DNA of 64,000 nt from Fimbriimonadaceae bacterium (GTDB lineage Bacteria; Armatimonadota; Fimbriimonadia; Fimbriimonadales; Fimbriimonadaceae): contig JAHCHO010000013.1 of the NCBI GenBank assembly GCA_026129685.1, positions 1-64,000 of the forward strand. Reading direction: 5' to 3'. The translations under genes were made by a program, and so were the position numbers. The notes under the pieces are model-generated. The model had not been told where the DNA came from. It saw nothing but the letters and a program-made list of their open reading frames with translations, and searched no databases. Positions 7,154 through 14,476 of the stretch are shown one piece after another. Within the stretch, counting starts at the first letter, position 1; each line of letters opens with the position of its first letter.

Positions 7154-7861
7154 ATGGACGAACGAATCTCCGTCGGAACGAAGGTGCGAAAGCTCGGCCG
7201 CGCGCTCGGGCTGAAGGGCGTCGAACTCGCGGAAGGGCTCGGTCTGGACCGGACCACGGTCTACACCTACGGTCGCCGACCCAACGCGAACCCCGCCCCC
7301 GCCGCCGTGGATCGCCTCATCGCGTGGCTGGCGAAGAACGGAAAGCCCGTCCCCGATCGCGGCTGGTTCTACGACGGCCGGGACACCGACCCCTCGTTCG
7401 TGGAAGCCCGCTCGACCTCGGGCCGTCCCGTGCAGTCCCTGCCGATGGTGCCCGTGCGCGTCGTGGGCCGGGTCGGCGCGGGACCGGGAGAGAACGACGA
7501 GGCCGACTACGAGCCGATCTACGTCCCCGCGAACCTGGGCACCGGGGCCGACCGCATCGCCCACCTGATCGAGGGGGACTCGATGATGCCCGCGCTCGAA
7601 CCCGGCGACGTGGCGGTGTTCCGGGAGACGAGACGCCCGATGGGCCGAAGGGCCTTCCTGCTCAAAAGCCCCGACGGTCGGTACCAGGTCAAGCGCGTCG
7701 TCTGGGAACAGGACCGCTTCGTCGGCCGGAGCCTCAACCCTCGGTACGAGGACGTTCCCCTCGACGACTACCAGATCGAAGGGATGCTCGTCGGTTTCTA
7801 CCGCTCCGTCGGCGGCTACGAGCGCATCGAGTACGACTTTTCCGGTCTGGTCTTCGAGTGA
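7154..7861 (+). CDS. LexA/CI-type phage repressor (XRE HTH + S24 peptidase)
   Basis: This 235-aa repressor maintains lysogeny. Residues 8-60 hold an XRE helix-turn-helix (VELAEGLGLDRTTVYTYG). Residues about 98-225 form an S24 LexA-like autoprotease with cleavage site Ala109-Gly110 (VGAG), catalytic Ser143 (GDSMMPALEPGD) and Lys180 (YQVKRVV) as the general base. Damage-induced autocleavage at 109/110 would release both flanking promoters, which carry ATTGTCAA sites. ATG 7154 is chosen because the upstream GTG at 7127 lies inside the operator region. A 73-bp piece covering exactly codons 93-117 is duplicated at 23,662. Confidence 0.92.
   Translation: MDERISVGTKVRKLGRALGLKGVELAEGLGLDRTTVYTYGRRPNANPAPAAVDRLIAWLAKNGKPVPDRGWFYDGRDTDPSFVEARSTSGRPVQSLPMVPVRVVGRVGAGPGENDEADYEPIYVPANLGTGADRIAHLIEGDSMMPALEPGDVAVFRETRRPMGRRAFLLKSPDGRYQVKRVVWEQDRFVGRSLNPRYEDVPLDDYQIEGMLVGFYRSVGGYERIEYDFSGLVFE
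7431..7503 (+). repeat. 73-bp repeat, copy 1 (inside repressor)
   Basis: This segment matches 23,662-23,734 at 72 of 73 positions. It encodes the linker and autocleavage site of the repressor. See the second copy. Confidence 0.95.
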
Positions 7862-7881
7862 CCGCTCGGAACAAAGATGGA

Positions 7882-7934
7882 CGATTGTCGTCACGCCCCT
7901 TGACAATCGTCCGGTTTGTCAGTAGCATTGTCAA
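7882..7934 (+). promoter_or_regulatory. Rightward early promoter with operators
   Basis: TTGACA (7900-7905), a 17-nt spacer and TAGCAT (7923-7928) form a strong sigma-70 promoter. It is embedded in operator half-sites: GATTGTCG near 7883, TTGACAAT (7900-7907), TTTGTCAG near 7914 and ATTGTCAA (7927-7934). The second and fourth form a perfect 8-nt inverted pair covering the -35 and -10 boxes. This is the expected arrangement for a promoter shut by the lysogenic repressor. Confidence 0.8.
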
Positions 7935-7965
7935 CACGTCTCGCGAGAGACGGGGATAACGAACA

Positions 7966-8295
7966 ATGCTCACCGAACGAACCAAAGCGCTGATCGAGGC
8001 TCTCGGTCAGTCCCCCGCCGAGATCAGGGTCCACGCCGAGGAGGCGAACGACACGTTCGCCATCGTCGTCGGCGGCTCCCTCGTCGAATCCACCGGCTCC
8101 GTCGTCGTGCGCGGCGCGGCGACCGCCGAGAGACTCGTCGAGTGCCTCGCCATCGTCGCCCAGATTTGCCTTCGACGACAAGAGCGCGCCCTCCGCGATT
8201 TGCAGACCGCCTTCTGTCCTCCTACTCCCGGCCCGAATTGCGGGCCGGGAACTTCTTTCCCCACCGCTCCAACCGCAACCCCGGAAGGGTCGTAG
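7966..8295 (+). CDS. First gene of rightward early operon, hypothetical
   Basis: This 109-aa protein is not recognised. Residues 1-80 look like a compact alpha/beta fold (IRVHAEEANDTFAIVVGGSLV, VVVRGAATAERLVECLAIVAQIC), and residues 82-109 are a Pro/Thr-rich tail whose codons contain a perfect terminator-like hairpin. It lies directly behind the repressor-controlled promoter, where a cro-like or immunity gene would be, but no DNA-binding motif is visible. Confidence 0.65.
   Translation: MLTERTKALIEALGQSPAEIRVHAEEANDTFAIVVGGSLVESTGSVVVRGAATAERLVECLAIVAQICLRRQERALRDLQTAFCPPTPGPNCGPGTSFPTAPTATPEGS
8227..8258 (+). terminator. Intragenic terminator-like hairpin
   Basis: A 9-bp perfect stem, CCCGGCCCG (8227-8235) and CGGGCCGGG (8241-8249), with a 5-nt loop, is followed by a short pyrimidine run (CTTCTTTCC). 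It lies in the C-terminal codons of the preceding ORF. It may attenuate readthrough into the rest of the rightward operon, or mark an older gene end. Confidence 0.5.
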
Positions 8296-8377
8296 CGGGC
8301 TCCTCCTATTCCCCAAGGCGCGAGGGTTGCGGCGAGAGCCTCCCGAGCGCCTCGGCCCTTCCCCTTGTAAGGTTCCT

Positions 8378-9484
8378 ATGGCAATCCGAATCACCGAGTG
8401 CTTCGTCCGATCCGACCTCTCCGTCATGGCGAGCGTCGTGATGTCCCTCCTTCTCGACCACCACATCAAGAAGCCCGACGAACCGATGGAGGTGTCCGAC
8501 CTCGTGAGCGCGGTGCAGAAGCCCCGCGAGGCGATCCTCCATGCCCTGACCGAACTGAGCGAGTGCAAGATGCTCGCCGACCTCGGCGACCCCGAGACGC
8601 TCGACTCGTTCACCGTGGACGCGCTGACTATTTCGGTCTGCCGCCAACAGGACGCTTTGCCGTTCGACGCCCCGACCCCAAGCCCTAAACCGCGAGGCGA
8701 GACCGGCATCGAACACGACTTTGTGTTCGGCGTCGAACACCGCGCCGAGATCGCCTACGACGATGAGGGCTACGTCTTGGAGGTGTTTCGTCTGGAGGAC
8801 GACGACGAGCCTCGGGTCTTTGTGGACACGTATGCCAACAGCGACGACGCCTGGGAGGCCTGGGACGACTTTCGGGGGGCGTTCACGAAACGAACCGTCT
8901 ACAACGTCGATGGCGCACCTTACGTGTTGCGTCGCGACACCGACCCCTGGACGATACGGAACTCCGACGACGAAACGGTGTTCGTCGCGACCTCCGAGGC
9001 CGAGACTGGTCGGTGGGAGGAGGTCAAGGCGTGGTACGAAGCCCAGACCGCCGTCAGGCCCGTTCGCTCCATCGGAGTCTGGTTGCGAGAGCTGGCCGAC
9101 GCCGCCAAGCGTCGCCTCGACGACGGCCCCTACGAGGGCTTCGCCGTCGTCGTGGTATCGGAGGACGCGGTGAACGAACTCCGAGAGGAGTACCTCCTTC
9201 GCGAACACGACGAGTATCTTATCTGCGAGGAGGAGGCGGTCGCGATTCGCGCGGAGGACGGCGGGCTGGAGTGGCCGGGGGCGTTCGACCGCAATCTCCT
9301 GGTGCGCCGCGCCAAGGCTTTCGCCCAAAGCACCGGTTCCGTCTCCCTCTCCAAACTCCATCGTCGATTCGACCTGGACGACGCGACCGCCGAATGGGTG
9401 ATCGGGCAGCTGATCGCCGAGAACGTGGTCGGTTTCTTCGCCGACGGCGACCCCGACAAGACCTGCGAGGCGATCGAGGTCTAG
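8378..9484 (+). CDS. Phage protein with C-terminal FtsK-gamma-like domain
   Basis: This 368-aa protein starts at ATG 8378 with TAAGG upstream. The N-terminal 80 residues look like a helical/winged-helix region (MASVVMSLLLDHHI, VSDLVSAVQKPREAILHAL). The middle is acidic and beta-rich with no family recognised. The last 65 residues (AFDRNLLVRRAKAFAQ, VSLSKLHRRFDLDDATAEWV, IGQLIAENVVG) resemble the FtsK gamma winged-helix domain, which reads short oriented DNA motifs. The protein could bind phage DNA or connect to dimer-resolution sites. Its role is unknown. Confidence 0.75.
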   Translation: MAIRITECFVRSDLSVMASVVMSLLLDHHIKKPDEPMEVSDLVSAVQKPREAILHALTELSECKMLADLGDPETLDSFTVDALTISVCRQQDALPFDAPTPSPKPRGETGIEHDFVFGVEHRAEIAYDDEGYVLEVFRLEDDDEPRVFVDTYANSDDAWEAWDDFRGAFTKRTVYNVDGAPYVLRRDTDPWTIRNSDDETVFVATSEAETGRWEEVKAWYEAQTAVRPVRSIGVWLRELADAAKRRLDDGPYEGFAVVVVSEDAVNELREEYLLREHDEYLICEEEAVAIRAEDGGLEWPGAFDRNLLVRRAKAFAQSTGSVSLSKLHRRFDLDDATAEWVIGQLIAENVVGFFADGDPDKTCEAIEV

Positions 9485-9486
9485 AG

Positions 9487-10071
9487 GTGCGAAAGGTCCT
9501 GGTATTCGACCTGGAGACAGGCGGGCTGGATCCGCGAACGTGCGGCATCACCCAGATGTCGGCGGGCGCGTTCGGCTACGACGACGAGTGGAACCTGGCC
9601 GAGACCCTCGGCCAGGTGAGCCTCCTCGTCAAACCGGTTCCCGGATTCGAGTACCAGGACCAGGCCCTTCAGATTCAGCGCGTCGAACTCGAACGGCTGA
9701 AGGCGGAAGGCGCGAACATCGGCGTCGCGGTGAACAGGGTTCGCGATTTGGTGGTGCGGGAGTTCGGCGCGGAAAAGCGGTGCGCCCCCGTCGCTCACAA
9801 CGCGAGTTTCGACCGTGGGTTTCTCGACGCGCAGTTGGAGCGTTGGCGAATCGAGCCTCCGTTCAATCGTTGCTGGAGATGCACGATGGACCTTTTCCGA
9901 TGGATGCAGGACCTCGGCAAGCACGAACGCTACCGGGCCAACCTCGATACCATCGCCGAACACTACGGCTTGTCGTTGCCCGAGGAAGAGCGCCATACGG
10001 CTGGCGGCGACGTGCGCCTGACCGCGATGGCTTTGTCCGCGATGATGCGCGATCTGCGAGGCGTCGCGTGA
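9487..10071 (+). CDS. DEDDh 3'-5' exonuclease (DnaQ-like)
   Basis: This 194-aa protein starts at GTG 9487, 2 nt after the previous stop. Exo I motif is FDLETGG (about residues 7-13), Exo II is VAHNASFDRGFLDAQ (about 102-116), and Exo III is HTAGGDVRLT (about 171-180), giving the D-E-D-D plus His set. This matches the DnaQ/ExoX fold that degrades or proofreads DNA from the 3' end. In a phage early operon it may serve replication fidelity or degradation of single strands. Confidence 0.9.
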   Translation: MRKVLVFDLETGGLDPRTCGITQMSAGAFGYDDEWNLAETLGQVSLLVKPVPGFEYQDQALQIQRVELERLKAEGANIGVAVNRVRDLVVREFGAEKRCAPVAHNASFDRGFLDAQLERWRIEPPFNRCWRCTMDLFRWMQDLGKHERYRANLDTIAEHYGLSLPEEERHTAGGDVRLTAMALSAMMRDLRGVA

Positions 10072-10268
10072 AACTCTCTTACACCCTGACCAACGCCGCC
10101 GAGCTTCTCGACGTGTCCCGTCGAACGCTCGAACGGTTGATCCGCGAGGGTCGAATCAGAGCGCACACCCTGACCGTTCACGGTGACCGTCATGTTTCTC
10201 ACGCGGAACTGGAACGGTACGTCGCATTGCGCGAAAACGCGGTTCTGGAGCGGGAGGCGAGCCGATGA
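10068..10268 (+). CDS. Small MerR/excisionase-type HTH protein
   Basis: This 66-aa protein begins at GTG 10068, which overlaps the exonuclease TGA (GTGA). The helix-turn-helix is clear: YTLTNAAELLDVSRRTLER, then LIREGRIRAHTL and HVSHAELERYV, the helix_turn_helix type 17 pattern. It is the second such small regulator in the phage, the other being just upstream of int. It may regulate the rightward operon or act on DNA architecture. Confidence 0.8.
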   Translation: MKLSYTLTNAAELLDVSRRTLERLIREGRIRAHTLTVHGDRHVSHAELERYVALRENAVLEREASR

Positions 10269-10591
10269 CCTCCCGGAGCAGGGACCCCCATGCCCAGATC
10301 ACGGTGACGCTCCCGCGAGGGGTATTGCGAAGAGCGTTGCACAGAATTCTGCAGACCCATATTAGCGACTCGCATGCCGCCGCCGCCGATCACGGACGGC
10401 CTAAGTGGGCGTTGAACGACGAACGGACCCTGAAATATGGGACCGTCCACGGCTTCGAGCGCAAGACGTTCGGGGGTCCTCCCTATGTCGTCAGGATCGG
10501 CGACAAGGAAAGCCCGCCGTTCCGCTACTGCTATGACGCTCATTTCTGGTTCTTCATGCAGGCGAAGAAGATCACGGAGGCCGGATCGTGA
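10265..10591 (+). CDS. Hypothetical phage protein
   Basis: This 108-aa protein is unrecognised. ATG 10265 overlaps the upstream TGA. It has a basic N-terminal half (VTLPRGVLRRALHRILQTH) and an aromatic C-terminal half (YCYDAHFWFFMQAKK). It belongs to the run of small overlapping genes leading to the methyltransferase. Confidence 0.62.
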   Translation: MTSRSRDPHAQITVTLPRGVLRRALHRILQTHISDSHAAAADHGRPKWALNDERTLKYGTVHGFERKTFGGPPYVVRIGDKESPPFRYCYDAHFWFFMQAKKITEAGS

Positions 10592-10845
10592 GCCGCGTCA
10601 AGTTCACCCTGTCCTTGCGACCCGAAGCCGGGGCTTTTATTCTGATGATAGGAGTCGGCAGAGCGGTCGTCGGCTATGTCTGGCGTTCAGCGATTACCAA
10701 GTTCTGGCTGGCTTACGACCAAGTAGGGGGTCGCTATGTGAAAGGACACCCCACCAAATGGGCCGCGAGGACGGCCCTGATCGAGTCCGTCAAGGCGTCC
10801 ATCGTGGCGCTCGGCAAGAAGATCGAGGAGGAGGTCGGATCGTGA
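10588..10845 (+). CDS. Hypothetical phage protein
   Basis: This 85-aa protein begins at GTG 10588 in the context GGATCGTG and overlaps the preceding stop. A beta-rich start (VKFTLSLRPEAGAFILMIG) is followed by a helical, basic C-terminal region (ALIESVKASIVALGKKIEEEV). No family is recognised. Confidence 0.6.
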   Translation: MSRVKFTLSLRPEAGAFILMIGVGRAVVGYVWRSAITKFWLAYDQVGGRYVKGHPTKWAARTALIESVKASIVALGKKIEEEVGS

Positions 10846-11090
10846 ACGTCGAGTTCCCCTGCCGCTGGCCCGCCATGCGACCCCGAACGCCCGAAGCGGA
10901 ACGCGAGTCCGGTCGGTTCAAGGTCACCTTCAAATTGGCAGCGTCCGACCTTGAGGACGAACTGAATTTGTTCGGCGCGACGAGCGCCGTCCTCACGCTC
11001 AACTACGCGGAGCAGAAGCGGGCGCCCGAGGTGGCGCTGTGGTTCAACGGAAGCATTATCGTACCGAAGGAGGTGGAGGAGTGGCTTTGA
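10842..11090 (+). CDS. Hypothetical phage protein
   Basis: This 82-aa protein begins at GTG 10842, again in the context GGATCGTG and overlapping the previous stop. It is mostly beta-like (FKVTFKLAASDLEDEL, SAVLTLNYAEQKRAPEVALW). The acidic start of the C-terminal half and the SIIVPKEVEEWL ending suggest a small globular protein. No family is recognised. Confidence 0.6.
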   Translation: MNVEFPCRWPAMRPRTPEAERESGRFKVTFKLAASDLEDELNLFGATSAVLTLNYAEQKRAPEVALWFNGSIIVPKEVEEWL

Positions 11091-11227
11091 TCTTGGTGGG
11101 CGATGTGCAGACGTGTTCCGCCGACGGTCATCGCGCTTGGAGAGTTTGGTACGCTAGCTCATTGTCCTCACGCCTTTCGGGCGACGACATCGTCGCTCTC
11201 GCACGGGCAGAGGGGTGGACGGAATAG
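11081..11227 (+). CDS. Very small hypothetical phage protein
   Basis: This 48-aa ORF starts at GTG 11081 behind an AGGTGGAGGA ribosome-binding stretch, overlapping the previous gene by 10 nt. It reads ALILVGDVQTCSADGHRAW, then a short Ser-rich part and DDIVALARAEGWTE. It overlaps the methyltransferase start. The codon pattern is plausible but the product is unknown. Confidence 0.45.
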   Translation: MALILVGDVQTCSADGHRAWRVWYASSLSSRLSGDDIVALARAEGWTE

Positions 11228-12225
11228 GTGTGGCTCTACGTTCCGTCGAATTGTGCGCCGGGTACTCAGGACTCGGAATGGGACTCGGACTCCTTGGCAT
11301 CGAGGTTGTCCCAATGTGTTGTGTGGAGATCGAAGCCGTCGCCGCCGCAGGTCTGGTCCAAAAGATGCAAGAAGGCGTCTTGGCTGAGGCTCCTGTCTGG
11401 TCTGACGTTCACACCTTCCCGAGCGAACTCTTTAGCGGAAGAGTGGATATCGTCCTCGGCGGTTATTCTTGCCAACCGTTCTCTCACTGCGGAAAGCGAG
11501 CCGGAGAGGACGATCCTAGGCACCTTTGGCCCAGTATCGTTCGAATCCTTGGCGAGCTCCGACCTCGTTTCGCCTTCTTCGAGAACGTGGAAGGGCACCT
11601 CACGCTCGGATTCGAGAATGTCGTCGCGGACTTGGAGCGACTGGGTTACACGGTTGCGGCGGGCATATGGAGCGCGGCTGAAGTGGGCGCGAACCATGGT
11701 CGCAAGCGACTGTTCATCCTCGGCGAACTGGCCGACGCCCACCACGAGGGACCACAAGGACGGGACTTCGGCGGGAACGGTAGAGGAGAACGGACTGTTG
11801 GGCAGAGCGGCCCCGAACTGGCCGACGCCCATGGGGCAGGACCTGCGTCCGCATCACGACCCCAAGAGCAGGTTGGAGAACGTGGTCGCTCAATGGCCGA
11901 TGCCGAGAACTTGTTCCGCGATGGGGGCGACGATAAACCCAGACGCGACGTTCCCGAACTTGGAAACGGTGGTCGCCCGCTTTTCCCTCCCGGTCCCTCA
12001 GACTTCGACGCCTGGGAACGAGTTCTCGAAGCCAGACCAGACCTCGCCCCGGCGGTTGAACGAACTGTTCGTGGAGTGGCTGATGGGACTGCCCGAAGGG
12101 TGGGTGACCGGACGGACCACCTGCGACTCTTGGGCAACGGCGTTGTCCCGATGGTCGTCGGACTCGCGTTCGCGACTCTCTACGCTTCTCTCCTATCGGA
12201 AAGACGACGCGCAGGGGGCGCTTGA
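11215..12225 (+). CDS. dcm: DNA (cytosine-5) methyltransferase
   Basis: This phage C5-cytosine methyltransferase of up to 336 aa starts at GTG 11215 or, better spaced from the upstream stop, GTG 11230. Motif I is ELCAGYSGLGMGL (about residues 12-24), motif IV with catalytic Cys is GGYSCQPFS (about 82-90), motif VI is FFENVEG, motif VIII is HGRKRLFILG (about 161-170), and motifs IX-X end in LRLLGNGVVPMVVGLAF (about 303-319). The target-recognition stretch between VIII and IX carries three ADA repeats and stays open in the +1 frame as well (see findings). Likely role: modification of phage DNA against host restriction. Confidence 0.93.
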   Translation: MDGIGVALRSVELCAGYSGLGMGLGLLGIEVVPMCCVEIEAVAAAGLVQKMQEGVLAEAPVWSDVHTFPSELFSGRVDIVLGGYSCQPFSHCGKRAGEDDPRHLWPSIVRILGELRPRFAFFENVEGHLTLGFENVVADLERLGYTVAAGIWSAAEVGANHGRKRLFILGELADAHHEGPQGRDFGGNGRGERTVGQSGPELADAHGAGPASASRPQEQVGERGRSMADAENLFRDGGDDKPRRDVPELGNGGRPLFPPGPSDFDAWERVLEARPDLAPAVERTVRGVADGTARRVGDRTDHLRLLGNGVVPMVVGLAFATLYASLLSERRRAGGA

Positions 12226-12269
12226 ACCTGTGACCGCCCTCCTCACCGTGCCGCAGGTCGCCGAGCGGA

Positions 12270-13850
12270 TTAGCCCTTCGTCTTAGGCGGAGGTCCGATC
12301 TGACCGTGCAACAGCGGCTTGGTCGAAGCCCCCGGCGGTTTGGGGCGCAGGTCCTGTTCCCAAACCGGAGCCCCCGACGGGGCCGGACTCGTCTTGGCCT
12401 TCCGCAGCTGGTCCTCGATGCGTTGACGTTGCTCCCGTCGGACGCGCACCCGCTCGTCCAGTTCGTCCAACCGCTCCTCAAGTGCCGCGATCCGGTCCCG
12501 GTCGGGATTGAGTGCGTCCCGTTCGTCCTCCAGTTGGCGCTCGATGCCCCGCCGAATCGCCCGGTCCTCGTCCGCCGCGTCCTGTAGAGAGTTCGCAAAC
12601 TCCTTCATCGCGTCGAAGCCCGCCGCCTCCCCGCCCGCGAGCTGTTGCCACTTGCGGTAGTCCATCCGCGAGTAGGCGTCCGCGATCTGAGCGTTTCCCA
12701 CCGCCCGCCTCACGTCCACTTCCTGCTGATCGATGGTGAACCGGAGGTCCTGCCCTCGCCGCGTTACCCCGAGTTTCTCGCGCTCAAGCTTGTACGTCTC
12801 GGCCCAGTGCCGTTGCTTCGCCGCCAGGTCGGCCGCCGAGAGCTTGAGTCGCTGCTCGCGGTACGCTTCGTCCGGCGTCTCCTTGCTCACCGCTTCGCGG
12901 AGAGCGTCTCCGTACTCCTGGCTCAGGACTCCTTGCGACACCAGCACTTCGAGGTACGCCGCTCGGGCGTCTTTGCCCTCCACCTTGAAGAGGTCCGAGA
13001 GCGCTTTCGTGACCAGTTCTCGTCGCTCCTTCTTCTCCTCGGCGACGAGCTTGCGAACCTTGTCGAGCGCCTCGACCCGGTGTTCCTGCGCCCCTAGCTT
13101 GCGCTTCCACTCCTCGACCGCCCGCGAGTCGCTCCGGTCGATCTGGCCGACGATGTACTGGTATTCCAGTTGCGCCCGCTTCGCGTTCGCCTCCCGCGTC
13201 TCCGCTTGGAACTTCGCGTCCTCGTCGAGCGACTTCTGGTGCTTTTCCAGGGGCTCGGTCACGAATCGCGCCCAATCCTTGTTGCCCGACAGCAACGCGC
13301 CGATGGCCGAACCGATCACCCGGTTGCGCTTGCCGGGGTCCATGTTGTCGAGGCCCGCCATCTGCCGCCTCACCGGTTCCGGCACCATCCGCTCCAGCAT
13401 CTTGCGGAGCAGTTCGTCGGGTCGCTGTTGGTACTGCGGTCCCTGCTCCGCGAGTTTGGCCAAGTCCTCCTGCGCCGTGCGCAACTCCTGGTAGAACCGC
13501 TTGCTCGTCGCCTCGGGCACGTCCTCGGGTTGCTCCAGGATCCCCCGGGTCGTGTCGGCGAGGGATCGGAACCGCGAGCCGACGGTCATGTACGAAACGT
13601 TCGGGTCGGTGATCCGAGAGGCGTGGGTGATGCCCTTGATCAGCCAGTCCTTCCCGTTGATCGCCGGGACGGGCAACGGCTCGCCGTATTCGAGGTTGAG
13701 CTTGCCCAGCGGCGACAAATCGGGGGCGGCGTCCATCTCCGGGAGCTTGGTCGGAACGAAGCTCGTATCGGTCTTGGGTCTCCGGTCCCCGGTCAGAAAG
13801 TCGTAGACCTTCGCTAGCGGCCCCGGCTTGCGCTCGTCCTCGACGGTCAT
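12270..13850 (-). CDS. Large coiled-coil virion-associated protein
   Basis: This 526-aa protein is the last gene of the structural operon, starting at ATG 13850 with GGAGAG upstream and overlapping the preceding stop. Residues 1-100 are mixed. From about 190 to 480 it is highly charged and helical with long coiled-coil stretches (for example KHQKSLDEDAKFQAETREA and ALEERLDELDERVRVRREQ). The C-terminal 40 residues are Pro-rich. Length, position and composition fit an internal or ejected virion protein of a podovirus-like particle. No family is recognised by motif. Confidence 0.72.
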   Translation of the reverse strand: MTVEDERKPGPLAKVYDFLTGDRRPKTDTSFVPTKLPEMDAAPDLSPLGKLNLEYGEPLPVPAINGKDWLIKGITHASRITDPNVSYMTVGSRFRSLADTTRGILEQPEDVPEATSKRFYQELRTAQEDLAKLAEQGPQYQQRPDELLRKMLERMVPEPVRRQMAGLDNMDPGKRNRVIGSAIGALLSGNKDWARFVTEPLEKHQKSLDEDAKFQAETREANAKRAQLEYQYIVGQIDRSDSRAVEEWKRKLGAQEHRVEALDKVRKLVAEEKKERRELVTKALSDLFKVEGKDARAAYLEVLVSQGVLSQEYGDALREAVSKETPDEAYREQRLKLSAADLAAKQRHWAETYKLEREKLGVTRRGQDLRFTIDQQEVDVRRAVGNAQIADAYSRMDYRKWQQLAGGEAAGFDAMKEFANSLQDAADEDRAIRRGIERQLEDERDALNPDRDRIAALEERLDELDERVRVRREQRQRIEDQLRKAKTSPAPSGAPVWEQDLRPKPPGASTKPLLHGQIGPPPKTKG

Positions 13851-14461
13851 CGCACTCTCCACCGGAAGTTCGACACGTCGTTGACGAGCGACCGGCCCGA
13901 GTAGTCCGCCGACCGCGTCTTCTCGCTTCGGTCGCGCTCCCGTTGCAGGATCGAACCGATGTAGTCCCCGATCGCCCCGATCGCCTCCCGGTTCCCGGCG
14001 CCCCGTTGCTGATCGTAGGCGTCGAGACTCCCGCCGATGCCGCCACCCTGAAGCACGTCTTGAACGTTCGGCAAGAGCGACTTCTGGAGCATCGGCTTTT
14101 GCATCATGAAGTTCGCCTGACGGCCCGCCAGCACGTCCGCCGTCTTGGACCGAACCAGTCCGCGCTGAACCGACTGCTCGGTGTCGCCGCCGGTCGGGGT
14201 GATCCCCGCCGTCCGCAGGGTGGCGTCGTAGTTCTTCAATCCCCGCCGGGTTTCGCGCTCCGCGATCTTGCCGTAGGCCTCCTGCGATCGGGCGAAAAGC
14301 TGGTCCCAGTCCGTGGTGCGGTAGAGGTTCATCCCCTCGTCGAGAATCTGCTGGAACCGCTCGTAGAGACCCTCCAAACGCGAAGGACCGCCTCCACCAC
14401 CGCCGAACATCCCGCCGAGAAGTCCGACGCCGAGCTGAACCATTGCGGGATCGATCGCCAC
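13847..14461 (-). CDS. Virion protein with glycine-rich N-terminus
   Basis: This 204-aa protein starts at GTG 14461 in the context CGGATCGTG, with ATG 14443 as an alternative start. Residues 8-25 are hydrophobic and Gly-rich (LGVGLLGGMFGGGGGG), like the N-terminus of many internal or ejection virion proteins. The rest is helical and charged. It lies between the 907-aa protein and the coiled-coil protein. A DNA-ejection or internal role is likely by position, but the family is not recognised. Confidence 0.7.
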   Translation of the reverse strand: MAIDPAMVQLGVGLLGGMFGGGGGGPSRLEGLYERFQQILDEGMNLYRTTDWDQLFARSQEAYGKIAERETRRGLKNYDATLRTAGITPTGGDTEQSVQRGLVRSKTADVLAGRQANFMMQKPMLQKSLLPNVQDVLQGGGIGGSLDAYDQQRGAGNREAIGAIGDYIGSILQRERDRSEKTRSADYSGRSLVNDVSNFRWRVR

Positions 14462-14476
14462 GATCCGAGTGAACGC

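Noticed and set aside
11228-12286. 352-aa rightward ORF as an independent gene
   Set aside because: It overlaps the methyltransferase for its whole length, and its first 160 codons look like a shadow. It is reported only as a finding, not as a gene.
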